A stretch of 64,000 nt of DNA from Limnanthes douglasii subsp. nivea (GCA_036936605.1 JAUPFV010000001.1:170214643-170278642), one strand, 5' to 3'. Shown: positions 45,444 to 56,975, numbered from the stretch's first letter. A program made the numbers and translations. The notes: generated by a model from the letters alone, not told the origin.

Positions 45444-45460
45444 ATGAGGCCTCTGATACC

Positions 45461-46018
45461 GATTTATAACCTATTAAGAAAATAAATTTATTAGTGAAGT
45501 ATTTTTTTGTATTATTTGTCTCGATGAATTTGTTACAATGAATGGTATCATAAACATAAATATATGTTTACTATTATTATGTACAATAAGAATATTATAA
45601 GACGTTGTATAAAATATTATATGGATAAATTATAAGGTTTGATAACTGAATAGGCCAGACTTATGTTTGAGATCATAACCAGATCTTTGCATATATGATA
45701 AAAACATCTTGGCCTAATTTAGGACCCCTCCAGTACAACTAACCCTTTAGTCTTAAGCTTAGCTACATTTTTATCTTGACTTCTCCCAGTCGCTCGAGTC
45801 TTTTCTAATCATATTTTTTCACTCTATTCAAATCAACATCTTCTTTGATACAAAACTCTTCATTTTGTTCATTTTTGTTTTATTATTCTCTCACTCATAC
45901 AGCTTAAATAATTTAATCCAAAACCTTAAAACAGAAATCATGAACAAAACTAAGTATAATATGTGTTATCTAAAATTGATTTTTAACGAAATATTAAGGT
46001 CGTGATGGTGGTTGTGTC
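45461..46018. other. Probable remains of the 5' LTR of copia element B, then unassigned sequence
   Basis: Position next to the primer binding site predicts an LTR here, but the right end could not be set and no second copy was found in the window. Confidence 0.3.
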
Positions 46019-46351
46019 TTGAGATATTTAAAGATGTTTCAATTTACTAGACAGTGTACAGACTTGGATTTCTCAACCCTTCAACACCGATTTGAACTTA
46101 ATTTCTCTTCTCTATCGAAATTATACAACAATGAAGGCACAAAATACCATAAGATCACCCTAGTTAGTGATGCTCAATTTGGTCCATGCACACCACAATC
46201 CAAACAATTATCATTCCCATATATTTTGGTCAATATAACATGTGGTTTTACGTTTTTTGTATGTTCTTATGGTTACAAGTCTCTAGATGACATTAAACCA
46301 GATATAGGACTAAGATATTCAAATGTATGTTCCTATTTTCTATTATATTGA
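46019..46351 (+). other. Unidentified 110-codon open stretch
   Basis: Open from 46019 (first codon TTG-type, next ATG at 46034) to 46351 in AT-rich DNA, with ordinary amino-acid composition (FPYILVNITCGFTFFVCSYG). No domain recognised; no splice pattern or homologue in the window. May be an exon remnant or chance. Confidence 0.25.
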
Positions 46352-47130
46352 TATCAAACATATCGAGCAAAGAACTACAATCTCAATATCAACATTCATA
46401 TGTAAATGACGCAGATTTTAGAAGATGAAAAAAGTATTTAGGATTTCTAGAGAAAAGAATAAGAATAATTTTTATTTTAATGAAGGTTGATTTAGTTTTG
46501 TTTTAAGGTCTAGGTAGAATATATGGGTTTCTCTAATAATTAGCGTGATGCGCTAAAATTATACATATCTATTTTTTACAGCGACATATTCGTCACTAAA
46601 GATTTACAAACATATAAAAAGTTAATCGAGTGGAAAAAAAATCAAAATAAAATGTTATATATGTTAGAAATCTATTGTAATAACCGATATGAATTTGATT
46701 TTACATATCAAAACAGGTTCATTGCAAATTTGTTATATACATGTTGATATTAGTAATCGATTAGCAACAAATTAAATGTAGGGTCATAAAAGGTTGTCTC
46801 TTCAATAATGATGGTGCTTCACTACTTTAAGTTGACCGCATCGTTGGCTCCTTAGTTTTCATCGCATGATCCAACCAAGGTTCCAAGCATTTTGCTATCT
46901 TCAGTATTAGCTTGAAGTATTTTATGTTTGAGTGACATAGTCATCACTTCTACTTTTGAATTGAGGACCCTTAACTAGAGTTCTCTCTGCCTTCCTTGTG
47001 AGACAATTTGAAATTATGTTTCATATCCTTAATTTATTTCGACAGAAGGGATCCATCGGTATTCAAAGACTTCGTCTTCTCCTTCCACGTCATCCACGAT
47101 CTACACAACACATTTTACTTTGAGGCTCGA
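46352..47130. other. Interval without recognised gene; right half may be R-family front
   Basis: 46960-47110 (TAACTAGAGTTCTCTCTGCC onward) weakly resembles 41690-41760. Otherwise nothing recognised. Confidence 0.35.
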
Positions 47131-48385
47131 TGATTAATTGTTCATGCAATAAAATAATTATTAATTTGTTCCTTCTTCAATAGTTAACCAAATCGCATAA
47201 TTTTAGTACAAGTCACTACACAAGCCTTTAATGCACAATATTGTCCAATCCACATCCTCCATCTCTAACTTCCGCAGATGTATTAGATTTCTCTCCAAAA
47301 TTTGACTTAAACTAGTTTGAGCTTCTATTTTGCTTTTGTTTCTTATGAATAAAAAACTTTGTTCTCACAAACAGTGCCAACTAAATAAAAAAGAAAACTA
47401 GATTTGATTTGAAACCCAAAATTATCTATAATTGTTTTTTTTATCAAAGGTGGATGTATAATACTAATCCTTTGTTTATTTATTTTTAAAAACTTACTTG
47501 ATGAATATTTAAATTTTTTTATCTCCATTATGTGGTAAAACTTAATTAATTCTTTTAGTGGTGTGTTTATATTTTTTTATCGTATTAGAAAAACAACATA
47601 AACGACAAAAATTATTAATGATATAAGTTTTGAGAAAACAAAATAATTAACAATATAAAGATATTTAAAAAAAATTAAATTATATTGTTTATTATTACAA
47701 TAACATAGTAATTTTTAAAATCCTAATTGTATCGAGAAATGATTTAAAATAATAGGAATACCAATTAATTTAAACTTTAGATCTTATAAAAGTTGAAAAA
47801 ATATGTTTTGTTTTATATGTTATCTACTTGTCAATGATATAGTTTTGTGTCAAATTCCACGATAAAATTTCAAAATAAATTATTAAATTTACTAATGAAG
47901 TTAAGTTTGAAAAATATTATTGATGTCAAAAAAATTTACAATCTGAACAATGAATAGAAAAATTTGGGAGCTATAAAATTAAAAAAAGTCTTAATTTGTT
48001 TTTTAAATAAAATATATGAATATATAATGTTAAAGAACACGTATGAGTTGAAGTAAATGCAAAATAAAATTAAACTATTAAAAAATGAAATGAACTAAAA
48101 ATGAATATATTATGGATTCAATAATACTATAAAAATATAAAAATTGTAATTAAATTTTTATATTAAATATTGATGTTTATTTTATTTTTTAGTTATCACG
48201 TATTTTCTTATCAGTGCACGTTAAGTTTTTTTTAAACACAATAATAAAAGAACAAATTAATGTTTTAAACATTTTTATCAAGCAATTTGACAATTTAATA
48301 GACTTTATTGTTAAAATATAGTTAAAACTAGATGACACGTTTTAAATATTTGGATTCCAAAACAATGTAGTTAAATTAAATTGTT
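47131..48385. repeat. Dispersed repeat R, copy 7 (front, tail and start of C part)
   Basis: The most complete copy in order: TTGTTCATGCAATAAA (47140), CACATCCTCCATCTCTAACT (47251), GAGCTTCTATTTTGC (47320), GTGGTGTGTTTATA (47560), CTAAAAATGAATATATTATG (48093), TTGACAATTTAATAGACTTT (48288). The last part matches 12620-12660 and 27680-27710. Confidence 0.6.
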
Positions 48386-48389
48386 GTCA

Positions 48390-49790
48390 AGCTTAGATAA
48401 AAATTAATATATTCAGGGGTTACAACAATAAGGTTTGGATTCGATTTGGTGATTAAAATGGTCAATGGGTAGACATTTTATATGAGACCATCATAAACTA
48501 CAATCTGTCATCAATAAAGAGAATTCTCGTAAATCTAATAACATAGATCCTTAAAACCACAACAATATCACTCTTAATACTAATGTTGTTGAATAGAACT
48601 TACTGAATAATGAATCAATTGAAAACATTACCCCATCTCCAAAGAAAAGTAAAGCGACAGAAGAAATAAACTCTTAAATCTTAGAAGCTCTGCACTACAT
48701 TGATGTTGGTAAAAACTTTAACTACTTTCACGATGTATCAGATGATGATCCTAATTATCCTCCCCAAAATTTTCATTACCCAGAAGCCTTCCGCCCTCCA
48801 CGATTCATAGGAACATGAAGAAAATATTAGAAATCAATAAGAAAGAGCTAAAAAACAAACCGCACCCCTAAAACGGATCTTCACAAAAGAAAATCAAGAC
48901 TTACAATGAGTCTTTTTACCTCATCCCTCATAGTTTTATTTAAAATTTAAAAATTAAACTAGAATGCTAGGGATTTAGGAAATAACAGAACAATCAGAAG
49001 ACTCAACTCAATGATAAAAGCTAACAAGATTAAGTTCCTGGCAATCCAGGAACCCATGATCCTTGCCACCAAACTTAACTTTATTCTTAAAACAATTGGT
49101 TTTCATCATGGAATCTCCAATATAAACAATAAACTTGGATCATTTGGAAAGATCCCTTAAATGTGGATGCTATGTGTGACACAAATTTTATTCAAACAAA
49201 TCCTTTCATTCTACCCCAATATATGAAAAATGCTCTAGAGTCAATAAGTTTCCTATGTGTGATAACCTTGAAAATTTATCCAACAATCTAGTGAAGTGGG
49301 TTATGGATTGTGATGGGTGATTCCAAATCTATCACCAATGCTTCTGAGAAATTATCATGCTCCATTTTGTATTTAAAAAGTCTTGATGACTTTAATAACA
49401 TAATTTTGGATTGTGTCCTTGAAGATGCGTGTTTTATTGTATCCTATTTCACTTGAACTAATAACAGAAACTTGAAACGTTAAGATAATGTCATTATCTA
49501 TGTCCAAATGAGCAACTATTTAAATCAAATTCATGTTAAGCATTTAGCCACAAATTGCTATGATCATTCTCCCATGATCATCACTCTCTCCAATAATAAT
49601 TTCAAACCTAAATCTTCATTTAAATTCTTATATATGTGGTGTAGCACTCTTCGTTCAATCAAATTCTTCAAAACTCCTATATCCTTCCTATTAATAACAC
49701 TACATTGCATGTCTTCTGGCACAAATTAAAAGACTTAAACACATCCTTAAATATTGGAACCATTATATCTCTAGCAGCATCTTTAATGAA
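48390..49790 (+). mobile_element. LINE fragment (copy d), + strand: ORF1 end and endonuclease
   Basis: Opposite orientation to the other LINE copies. GFDLVIKMVNG-(stop)-TFY (about 48436-48480) corresponds to WIGFGDNDGLWVDISY of copy (c). The endonuclease follows: KFLAIQEPMILATKLNFI (about 49032-49088; IQEP is the catalytic E motif), FNNIILDCVLEDACF (about 49390-49434), SYFT-stop-TNNRNLKR (the YTWTN motif), NCYDHSPMIITLSNN (49553-49597, the catalytic DHSP). Ends HKLKRLKHILKYWN (about 49721-49761), the start of the linker to RT. RT is missing. Confidence 0.75.
49508..49729 (+). pseudogene. C-terminal endonuclease piece of LINE copy (d)
   Basis: 73-codon open stretch with HVKHLATNCYDHSPMIITLS. 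The Asp-His-Ser pattern is the last catalytic motif of the APE-type endonuclease. No start of its own. Confidence 0.7.
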
Positions 49791-50233
49791 TCTTGATTTG
49801 ATCTTTAATTTTAGATTTTTCAAATCTTAAAGTTCGAATTCATCATAGATTTGTTTCTAGTTCAATTTTCATTAACAGTTGATCAATAATAAAATATTTA
49901 TCATTACAATTGATCGAAATCATCAAAACTAATAAAATGATACAAGTGAAGATAATTTTAATAAAAATAAATAAATGGGAAGGATATTTATTAACTTATG
50001 TCAACAATATAGAAAACATTGGTAATTAAGAAAATAAAAAAGCAATTATGACTTTTTTTAGTGAATTAAGATATTATATTATACTATATTAGTATTATAT
50101 GGAAAACGTTATTTTTAAGAAATATGTAAAAAAACGTTTAACATTCAAATAAATTGAAACCGATGTATTCTCAAATCATTATAAATGTATATGTGAAAAA
50201 ATGTCACTAACAAAATAAAAAACAAAACAAATC
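49791..50233. other. AT-rich upstream region of the cysteine-rich peptide gene
   Basis: No gene. A TATA-like ATTATAAATG lies at 50178-50187, 47 bp before the ATG at 50234. Confidence 0.4.
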
Positions 50234-51037
50234 ATGAAATTTGAAATTATATCGATTTTGATGGTCTCTTTTGCTTTTTACTCGTTGTTTCCTATGTTTG
50301 GAGGTATATTATATTTTTAATTTTTTCTTTTTAACTTTGTTATCCTATTAGTTAGTTTATTTGTTTTTTGTTAAAAAATTAAGTATAATAATAATAATAA
50401 TTTTAGCATTCATAAAACCATATAAAGTAATAGATGTTATTTTAAACTATAATGTTAATAGGATATGTACGCTTTGAAATTATAAATATTTTTCTCTCCA
50501 TATATATATATATATATTAGTTTGTAAAAAGTGTATTTGAATAAAATTAAAATAAAATCATATAAATAGTGTATTACATAAATTAACACAAAATACTGGA
50601 AACAAATAAAAATTTGATTGAATTTTTTATAACTAAATATTATAATAGAACCAATAATGATTCCAAAAAATTGTTATAATAATATAACAAACAAAAATTT
50701 GTATATATTTTAAACATTAATAAGATTTTAATGAATTTTTAGAGTTAAAGAAATAAACAACTTTTCAATAATATTTTTTTTATTAACTTTTATTAACAAA
50801 TGTTTTTGTTTTTATACAGTAAAAGCAACGTATGTCTGGGGTGGACCTGTTTGGTATAATGGCACATGTAATAATCACAACAACCCTCCAAACTTCTGCC
50901 TTCAAGAATTTAGACACCTATACAGTGATGATAGGATTGATGCTAGTACATGCAGATGTACCAACACTCATCAACTTCAGTATTTTTGTTCGTGTAGGAT
51001 AAAACAACACAATATTCCATCTCATACTTATGAGTGA
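50234..51037 (+). CDS. Two-exon secreted cysteine-rich (defensin-like) peptide, 95 aa
   Basis: Exon 1 is 50234-50303, intron 50304-50819 (GTATATTATA ... TTTTTATACAG), exon 2 is 50820-51034, stop TGA 51035-51037. Exon 1 encodes a typical signal peptide: MKF, then a hydrophobic core (IISILMVSFAFYSLF). The intron is phase 1 and falls right at the end of the signal sequence, as in plant defensin-like genes. The mature part of about 70 residues has exactly six cysteines spaced C-x9-C-x17-C-x-C-x10-C-x-C, with paired CxC near the end, as in the cysteine-stabilised fold of the defensin-like/SCR-like group (known family trait; fold is inference). Such peptides act outside the cell in defence or pollen-pistil signalling. 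A TATA-like box lies 47 bp upstream and AATAAA about 60 bp downstream. No disabling change. Exact family not determined. Confidence 0.72.
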
Positions 51038-51095
51038 TTAACCATTATATTTATACATGGAGATAAATTTGTATGGTCCCAAATCATAATAATTA

Positions 51096-51103
51096 ATAAA
51101 TAA
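51096..51103 (+). promoter_or_regulatory. Possible polyadenylation signal of the cysteine-rich peptide gene
   Basis: AATAAATAAATGG about 60 bp after the stop codon, in a T/A-rich context usual for plant 3' ends. Confidence 0.35.
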
Positions 51104-51316
51104 ATGGTTAGTTTTATTAAAAAGATTAATAATTTATTTGTAGAGATAATAACGTGTTTAATATTTTTTTATAGAGAAATGTCTTATTAACAACTATAAA
51201 AATCATAAGAATGTGTATAGTAAACGCATGTTACCATTTTAACAGAAGAATCACAAAGTACATTATTCGATTCATTTTCAATAACAAAAATGTTTTAGCG
51301 AATATTTTTTTGACTA

Positions 51317-51592
51317 TCAACAATTAAACTTCTTTTCACCCGACTCGCCAAATATTTTTAAGACATTCACATGGTACTCTAAACAACAATCGAGTTTAGG
51401 TGATAGAGTGACAATTTTCAGTAACTTTGACATCCAACTAACAACTGTAGTTCCGACAGTAAATATATAACCGCTAGTGTTTTTCCGGTGATCAACTTCA
51501 CCTCCAAAATCTGCATCTACGTAGCCTTGTACCTTTAACTCACCCTTACCAAAGTACAAACACTTTTCTGTGGTATCTAGTAGGTACCTCAA
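51317..51592 (-). pseudogene. RNase H of copia element A (truncated)
   Basis: MRYLLDTTEKCLYFGKG...VQGYVDADFGGEVDHRKNTSGYIF: the copia RNase H start (GY(V/T)DADWAG..D.R+ST(S/T)GY.F), with W replaced by F. The later part (SWMSKLLKIVTLSPKLDCC) has lost the usual SxxxAE(Y/F) Glu, and the domain then ends at the element's broken edge. Confidence 0.8.
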
Positions 51593-51595
51593 AAT

Positions 51596-52474
51596 CTATT
51601 TGACAGCTTCCCAATGAATTTTTACTGGGTTTGACATAAACCTACTCACAACTCCCACTGCATGACTAATGTCTCGTCTCGTACAGACCATTGTATTCAT
51701 CAAACTTCCAATAGCCGAGGCGTAAGAAACCTTGGCCATGAAGTTTTTCTCTTCATCCATCTTAGGGGATTGATCCTTGGATAAATGAAAGTGACCTAGC
51801 AATGGTGTACTAACTGGATTTGCATCACACATGTTAAATCTCTTCAAAACACGATCGATGTACTCTGAGTGAGATAACTGCAAAACGTTTCAATGCTTAT
51901 ATCTTATGATTTGCAATCCAAGAATCTTCTTCGCCGGACCCAAGTCCTTCATGTCAAATTCTTTTGATAGTTGTAGCTTCAATCTTCTAAGATCATCCAT
52001 ATCTAAACCTGCTACTAACATATCATCAACATAGAGTAGCAAAATGATATAACTGGACTTACATCTTTTAAAATCGCAACAGTGGTCCGTATTATACTTC
52101 TAAAAACTCTCTTTGTGCATAAAACCGTCAAATTTCTTGTACCACTTTCTTAGAGCTTGTTTTAAACCATACAAACATTTCTTAAGTCTGCATACCATGT
52201 TTTCTTTCCCTTCTTTTAAGAAACCTTTTGGTTGATACATGTATATTTCCTCATCCAAATCCCCGTAAAGAAATGCAGTCTTCTCATCTTACTGTTGAAG
52301 ATACAGGTCTTCAATGAAAACAATACTCAATACTGATCTAATAATATTGAGCGTCACAACTGGAGCAAAAATATCGGTGTAATCAATTCCTTCATTTTGC
52401 TGAAACCCTTTGACAACTAGTCGGGCTTTGTGTCTCTTGGAGCCATCATGCTCATCTTTCACCGATACACTCAT
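51596..52474 (-). pseudogene. Reverse transcriptase of copia element A
   Basis: Copies RNA to DNA. KRHKARLVVKGFQQNEGIDY (about 52390-52450), FAPVVTLNIIRSVLSI, KTAFLYGDLDEEIYMYQPKGF (about 52215-52285), CRLKKCLYGLKQALRKWYKKF (about 52125-52190), the catalytic YVDDMLVAG (about 52010-52040) and LGLQIIRYKH. Tail 51596-51883 holds HSEYIDRVLKRFNM and VSYASAIGSLMNTMVCTRRD. The YVDD box is intact; frame breaks occur near 52289, 52100 and 51885. Confidence 0.9.
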
Positions 52475-52923
52475 TTGTTATGAAGTGCATTCTTACCCAT
52501 TGGTAACTCAGTTAGGTCACATGTATCATTTGATATTAAAGACTTCATCTCATTTTTCATGGCAAACTCCCACTTACTAGCATCATTGGTCTGACAAACT
52601 TCATTATAGCATTCAGGTTCCCTTCCATCGGTAAGTAACAGATAGTTCAAGTATATCATGTTGGGTACATGGGGTCGGGAAGATCTTCGTAAAACAAGAA
52701 CTGCCTCGGTCGGATGTAGGGTATCAGATTGCTGTAGATCGGTCTGTCCAACGAACTCTCTTTGTTGAGGGGTTAATCGGATCGACTCTATTTCTTGACT
52801 ATCTGGGACTCCCTCGATATCTTCAAATACTGATTCATACGGCTTTGAGTCATTTGCTTCAGTTTTATGTCTATCCTTATGCATCACTGTTTCATTGAAG
52901 ATCACATCTCTGCTTTGTATCAT
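52471..52923 (-). pseudogene. Integrase-RT linker of copia element A
   Basis: Open 150-codon stretch. SRDVIFNETVMHKD (about 52866-52916) is the usual end of integrase. LRRSSRPHVPNMIYL follows, then the RT start EWEFAMKNEMKSL-type segment (KWEFAMKNEMKSLISNDT, about 52525-52580). Confidence 0.85.
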
Positions 52924-52959
52924 CTTTCTGTTTTCCTCATCCCAAACACGATAACCGAA

Positions 52960-53901
52960 CTAATCTTCCCCATAGTCGATCATGAAACATTTTTTCGATT
53001 TTCGATCTAGCTTGTTCCTGCCTTGATCACTTATATGAAAATATGATCGACAACCAAAAACTCTTACATGTGATAATTTTATATCCTTACCACTCCATAC
53101 CTCATCGTGTATTCGATGTTCTAAAGGAACTGACTGGCCTTGGTTAACCAGGTAAGCCGATGTGTTGATTGCTTCTGCCCAGAACTGCTTCAGTAAACCA
53201 GATTGTATTCCAATGCTTCTGGCTCTTTCTATCAACGTTTTGTTCATACGTTCGGCAATACCATTGTGTTGAGGCAGACCTGGAACGGTTCTCTCCATCC
53301 TGATACCATGCTTATAACAAAAGTTCTTGAATTTGGTGTCCTCATATTCACCACCATTATCAGTTCGCAGCTTTTTAATCTTCAGACTTATCTCATTCTC
53401 AACCATAGATTTCCATGTCCTAAAAACATCAAACACTTCAGATTTATGCTTCAGAAAATAAACCCAGACCATTCGAGAATGATGATCGATAAAGGTAACG
53501 AAATAGTGTTTCCCTCCTATAGATGAAACAGTTGTTGGCCCCCAAACGTCAGAGTGAACAAGCTCCAGCATTTCTTTCTTCGGGGTTCTACCACTCATCT
53601 GAAAACTGACCCTTTTTTGTTTTCCAAGTGTGAAATCTTCACACATGTCTATATCGACTGACTTTAGACCTGGAAGCTTCCCATTCGAGTACATAATTTT
53701 CATACCGTTCACACTCATATGGCCAAACCTCTGGTGCCAAACATTTGGATTTTCATTTCCTGCTGCTATTGCAATTGAACAGCTTGGCTCTACTGTCTTG
53801 TAAAGAGTACCACTCTTCTTTCCGTGAGAAACCGTCATTGCTTCTTTTGAAAGTTTCCAATTGTCACCTTGGAAGATCGTATTATAACCTTTGCTAGCCA
53901 A
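52960..53901 (-). pseudogene. Integrase of copia element A (313 open codons)
   Basis: Contains the GAG-pre-integrase HQRFGHMSVNGMKIM (about 53685-53730), then the core: LELVHSDVWGPTTV (first Asp), FVTFIDHHSRMVWVYFLK, KKLRTDNGGEYEDTKF (second Asp), LPQHNGIAERMNKTLIERAR (Glu), and VFGCRSYFHISD near the end (about 53010-53070). The DDE triad is complete; the zinc motif's later cysteine pair is altered (CEDFTLGKQKR where functional copies have C..C..GK). The frame closes at 52960 by a stop. Confidence 0.92.
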
Positions 53902-53959
53902 CTTCCCTACTAAGATTAAGTTATTTCTTAGAATGGGGATATGTCAGGCATCTTTCAGT

Positions 53960-54315
53960 TCCCATACAGACCCATTCAACTTAATCTTCGCAGTACCTTT
54001 ACCAATGATATCACAAGGTTGATCATCACGAAGATATAGTTTTCCAAGGTTACCAGGGACATACCTCTCGAATAATTCTTTCTTCGAAGTCACGTGAAAC
54101 GATGCTCCAGAGTTTAATACCCACGACTCTTCCCTACTTTCTAAGGAGCATATTAAAGCATTGTCTCCTTCTGAAGTGATATTTGCCTCTGTCTTCTTCT
54201 CCTGCTCCTTTGGTTCTCTCTTGAACTAAAATATATAGTGCCCGATCTTCCCACAATTCCAACACTCGATGTTTCTCAACCCATGGTAATTTTTAGGATT
54301 CCTACACTTAGACCT
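53960..54315 (-). pseudogene. CCHC knuckle and protease of copia element A
   Basis: NIECWNCGKIGHYIF at about 54230-54275, with the final Cys replaced by a stop (normally C..CGK.GH....C). Then SWVLNSGASFHVT (about 54090-54130), the active site, D(S/T)GAS in active copies and here NSGAS, so the catalytic Asp has been replaced by Asn. Then GNLGKLYLRDDQPCDIIGKG (about 54010-54070). Confidence 0.82.
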
Positions 54316-54992
54316 CTAGTCTCTTGATTTGCCTCGGTAGTTCGATTTACCACGTCCATATACTCTGGTTGAATTTCTTCCTCTCGATTCTGTATGTAAG
54401 ACTAAGGAGATTGATGACTCACCTGATTCTGTCATTCGAATCTCTTCACTGAGAAATAGGTCACGAACATCATCAAATTTCAACTTATTGCTTCGTGACG
54501 AGCTACTCATCGCAGTGACAGTAGCATTCCAACTATCTGGTAGTGAAGACAACAGTATCAGTGCTCGTATTTATTCATTAAAATCAATTTCAACTGAACT
54601 CAACTGATTTTGATTGTATTGAGTTCATTGAGGTGTTGAGCTACCGAAGCGTCTTCCATCATTCGCAAATTGAATAAACACATAATCAAGTGAACTTTGT
54701 TAGACGCTGATGGCTTCTCATACATACTGCAGAGAGCCTTCATAAGACCCGCCGTGGTTGTTTCCTTTATGATGTTAAAAGCAACATTGCATGATAACGT
54801 CAATCAGATGACTCCAAGAGCTTGTCTATCAAGAAGGGTCCATTCTTTATCTTTCATATCCTCTGGTTTCGTTTCTGAGAGGGGTTGATAAAGCTTTTTC
54901 TGCTACAGATAATCTTCAATCTGCATCTTCCAGAACCCAAAATCTACAGCATCGAATGTTTCGAGTCTCACCTTTCCGTCGTCTGTATCCAT
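54316..54992 (-). pseudogene. gag of copia element A
   Basis: Begins MDTDDGKVRLETFDAVDFGF at 54992, 43 bp from the primer binding site. A stop lies near 54904 and another near 54806. Then VAFNIIKETTTAGLMKALCS, YEKPSASNKVHLIMCLFNLR (about 54655-54715), and SSLPDSWNATVTAMSSSSRS (54493-54552), ending with basic GRGKSNYRGKSRD. Typical copia gag (UBN2-type) architecture. Confidence 0.88.
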
Positions 54993-55035
54993 TGCTCCCA
55001 CTCAAATCTGACCTCATTTGGATCACTACCAGCCT

Positions 55036-55048
55036 GACTCTGATACCA
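55036..55048 (-). other. Primer binding site of copia element A
   Basis: The minus strand reads TGGTATCAGAGTC, matching the 3' end complement of initiator methionine tRNA used by plant copia elements (TGGTATCAGAGC). It is 2 bp from the LTR. Confidence 0.8.
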
Positions 55049-55050
55049 GT

Positions 55051-55490
55051 TGTAAGGGAAATATGCTAATTTCCCGGCATATCACTTCTAAATTTACTTG
55101 AGGTAAAGAGGGGTTTTGGTAAAATACACAATTTTCATGCAATCAAATGAAAATAAAAGAAACACAAAACAAAAATGAAATCAAACATACAATTGTTAAC
55201 GGAGTTCAACAAATTATGCATACGTCTCCGGACCTGCTGCATATCAATTTTATTAGAAAGATACAATGACACTGCCGTTTTTCGATGCATACACAAAACC
55301 CTAGCACTTAGTTTTGTAGAGACCGTAACACTTAAAAGGAAAAACATTTACAATCCTTAATGTGTAATTTATTACCCACTAAAATTACACTTTCTTTTCC
55401 ATTCACTCCAGCTCTCTTTAATGTGTTTAGCACTTGCCTCATCTTCACTGTCTTTTCATTTAGCATCTCTTCTATCCATTAACATGAATG
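55051..55490 (-). repeat. 5' LTR of copia element A (right end approximate)
   Basis: Begins TGTAAGGGAAATATGC next to the primer binding site. The right end is set near ATTAACA at about 55490; no second LTR exists in the window to confirm it. Confidence 0.55.
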
Positions 55491-55599
55491 TTGAATAAGG
55501 CTGAACTATTATGTCAAAATAACATTTGGGACCTGGTAGATTGATTTTTGAGTAACAAACCAGAACTATTAGTATGTTCCTCCATTAATTGGTGGACAA

Positions 55600-56440
55600 C
55601 TTTCTTAATTTCAGTAAGAGGCAATGCATGAGCTTTTGTGGCAAAAGGTTGTCCATCAACATCCTCCGTCTTTAAGTCTTCGACAGAAAAATCAAATATC
55701 TCTCAAAAAATCGACATGATCTATTTTGACATTCTACTTTACTTCGATTTTTAAGAAAACCTCCATTCTTACATACCCCACCAATTGATGTGAAAAATTT
55801 GGATAACTAGGTCAAGTCCGATAATGACTATGGTTTATAAACAAAGTAAAAATATAAAAAAAAGACGATTGATAATGATAAGATTTGATTTTATATTTTT
55901 TAATTGAATAAAAAAATGTCCAAACTATACATTAGAACCGTTTAAAATTATTTCACTAAATCATACAAGTATAACATAATTAAGTTTTTCAATTTTTTTT
56001 ATCATAAGGGTAGAAAGCAAGATACAACTATCAACTTGTTAATGATATATGTTTTTTAAAAATAAAACAAATTATTGGTATTAGTATATTTAAAATTTTA
56101 ATTAGATAGTATAATTCTATTTACTAAAATAGTTCGGTAGTAACTAAAACCCAGTTGTATTTAAAAATGATTAAAAATATGAAAATAAATTAAATGTTAG
56201 ATTTTCTAGAACTTGAAAATAATTTTTTTTTATATTTTTTTATTTGTCCAATTTTTACTCAAAATGAGTTTAGGTTTAAAATAATTATTGATGTTAAAAG
56301 CTAAAAAAATATAAACTATAAATATAAAAAGCTGGAAATAACAAAATTTAAAAAGAAATAATAATAATAATAAATTATAAAAAAACAGTAACATGTTATT
56401 GATATCAATTAATAACCATTGAGTTTGGACTCTTGGTAAA
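55600..56440. repeat. Dispersed repeat R, copy 8 (front part)
   Basis: CATCCTCCGTCTTTAAGTC (55660), CCAATTGATGTGAAAAAT (55781), GATACAACTATCAACTTGTT (56021) and AAAAATATGAAAATAAATTA (56168) follow the same order as copies 3, 6 and 7. Confidence 0.55.
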
Positions 56441-56975
56441 GAAAATGTACATGTATTATACCTTTCGATTAGTGTGTTTCATTGTATCTCTCTTGCATAT
56501 AAGACGCATTCAGTTTCTAGATGAAATTTAGGATCCTATTCTCCTGAACAAATTTTTACCTTCCTCAATCTTGGGCCAAATTATCAATTTTGGAATCCTT
56601 CGAAAAACTAATGTTCAGGAAGCTAGATATTATTTCGACGGTAACAATACGATGTTTCAGCAATGCAAGTTAATAATATCTTAAAATGATATATTCATCA
56701 TATTCTTCAATAGAAAAATTTGTATAGATTGTGATTTCCAATGCATAAGTTTGATTTCTATGTAGGTAGCCTAATTCCTCTTAGCTTCCACCAGTTCCTT
56801 CCATTAAATGTTTATTTTGAAGTTCATGTCTATAGATGTTAGACCTACACTGAACGTTTTTAAGCAATATATAAGTCAGAAAAAACCAGTTTGAAAACTT
56901 TATTAGTTTATTATATATATTGAATTGAAAATAGTTAATTCTTGAAAGCTAAATCAAAGTTTTTTATGAGAGGTT
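56441..56975. other. Interval without recognised gene
   Basis: May be 3' UTR of LINE copy (b), which ends somewhere here. No poly-A tail (poly-T on this strand) could be identified with confidence. Confidence 0.3.

Larger units (their letters stand above)
42870..45460 (-). mobile_element. Ty1/copia element B, heavily decayed
   Basis: Minus strand. The primer binding site complement GGCCTCTGATACC (45448-45460) is followed within 5 bp by the gag ATG (45443). Order: gag, CCHC knuckle, protease, GAG-pre-integrase, integrase, then an abrupt loss of the RT. A short stretch at about 42870-42950 reads NIDLFYVDILTKPTLYE, resembling the copia RNase H end (ID.H.V...DI.TKPL), which would imply a large internal deletion. 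Integrase before RT defines Ty1/copia. Confidence 0.78.
51310..55490 (-). mobile_element. Ty1/copia element A, one LTR present, 3' end lost
   Basis: Minus strand. Right to left: 5' LTR (from 55051), primer binding site, gag, CCHC, protease, integrase, RT, RNase H. Sequence ends near 51310 in the middle of RNase H, and no 3' LTR is seen. Long open stretches (up to 313 codons) and well-kept motifs show it is much younger than copia element B. A handful of stops and frameshifts inactivate it. Confidence 0.88.

Noticed and set aside
53203..53526. 107-codon + frame opposite copia element A integrase
   Set aside because: Mirror of the true minus-strand integrase frame.
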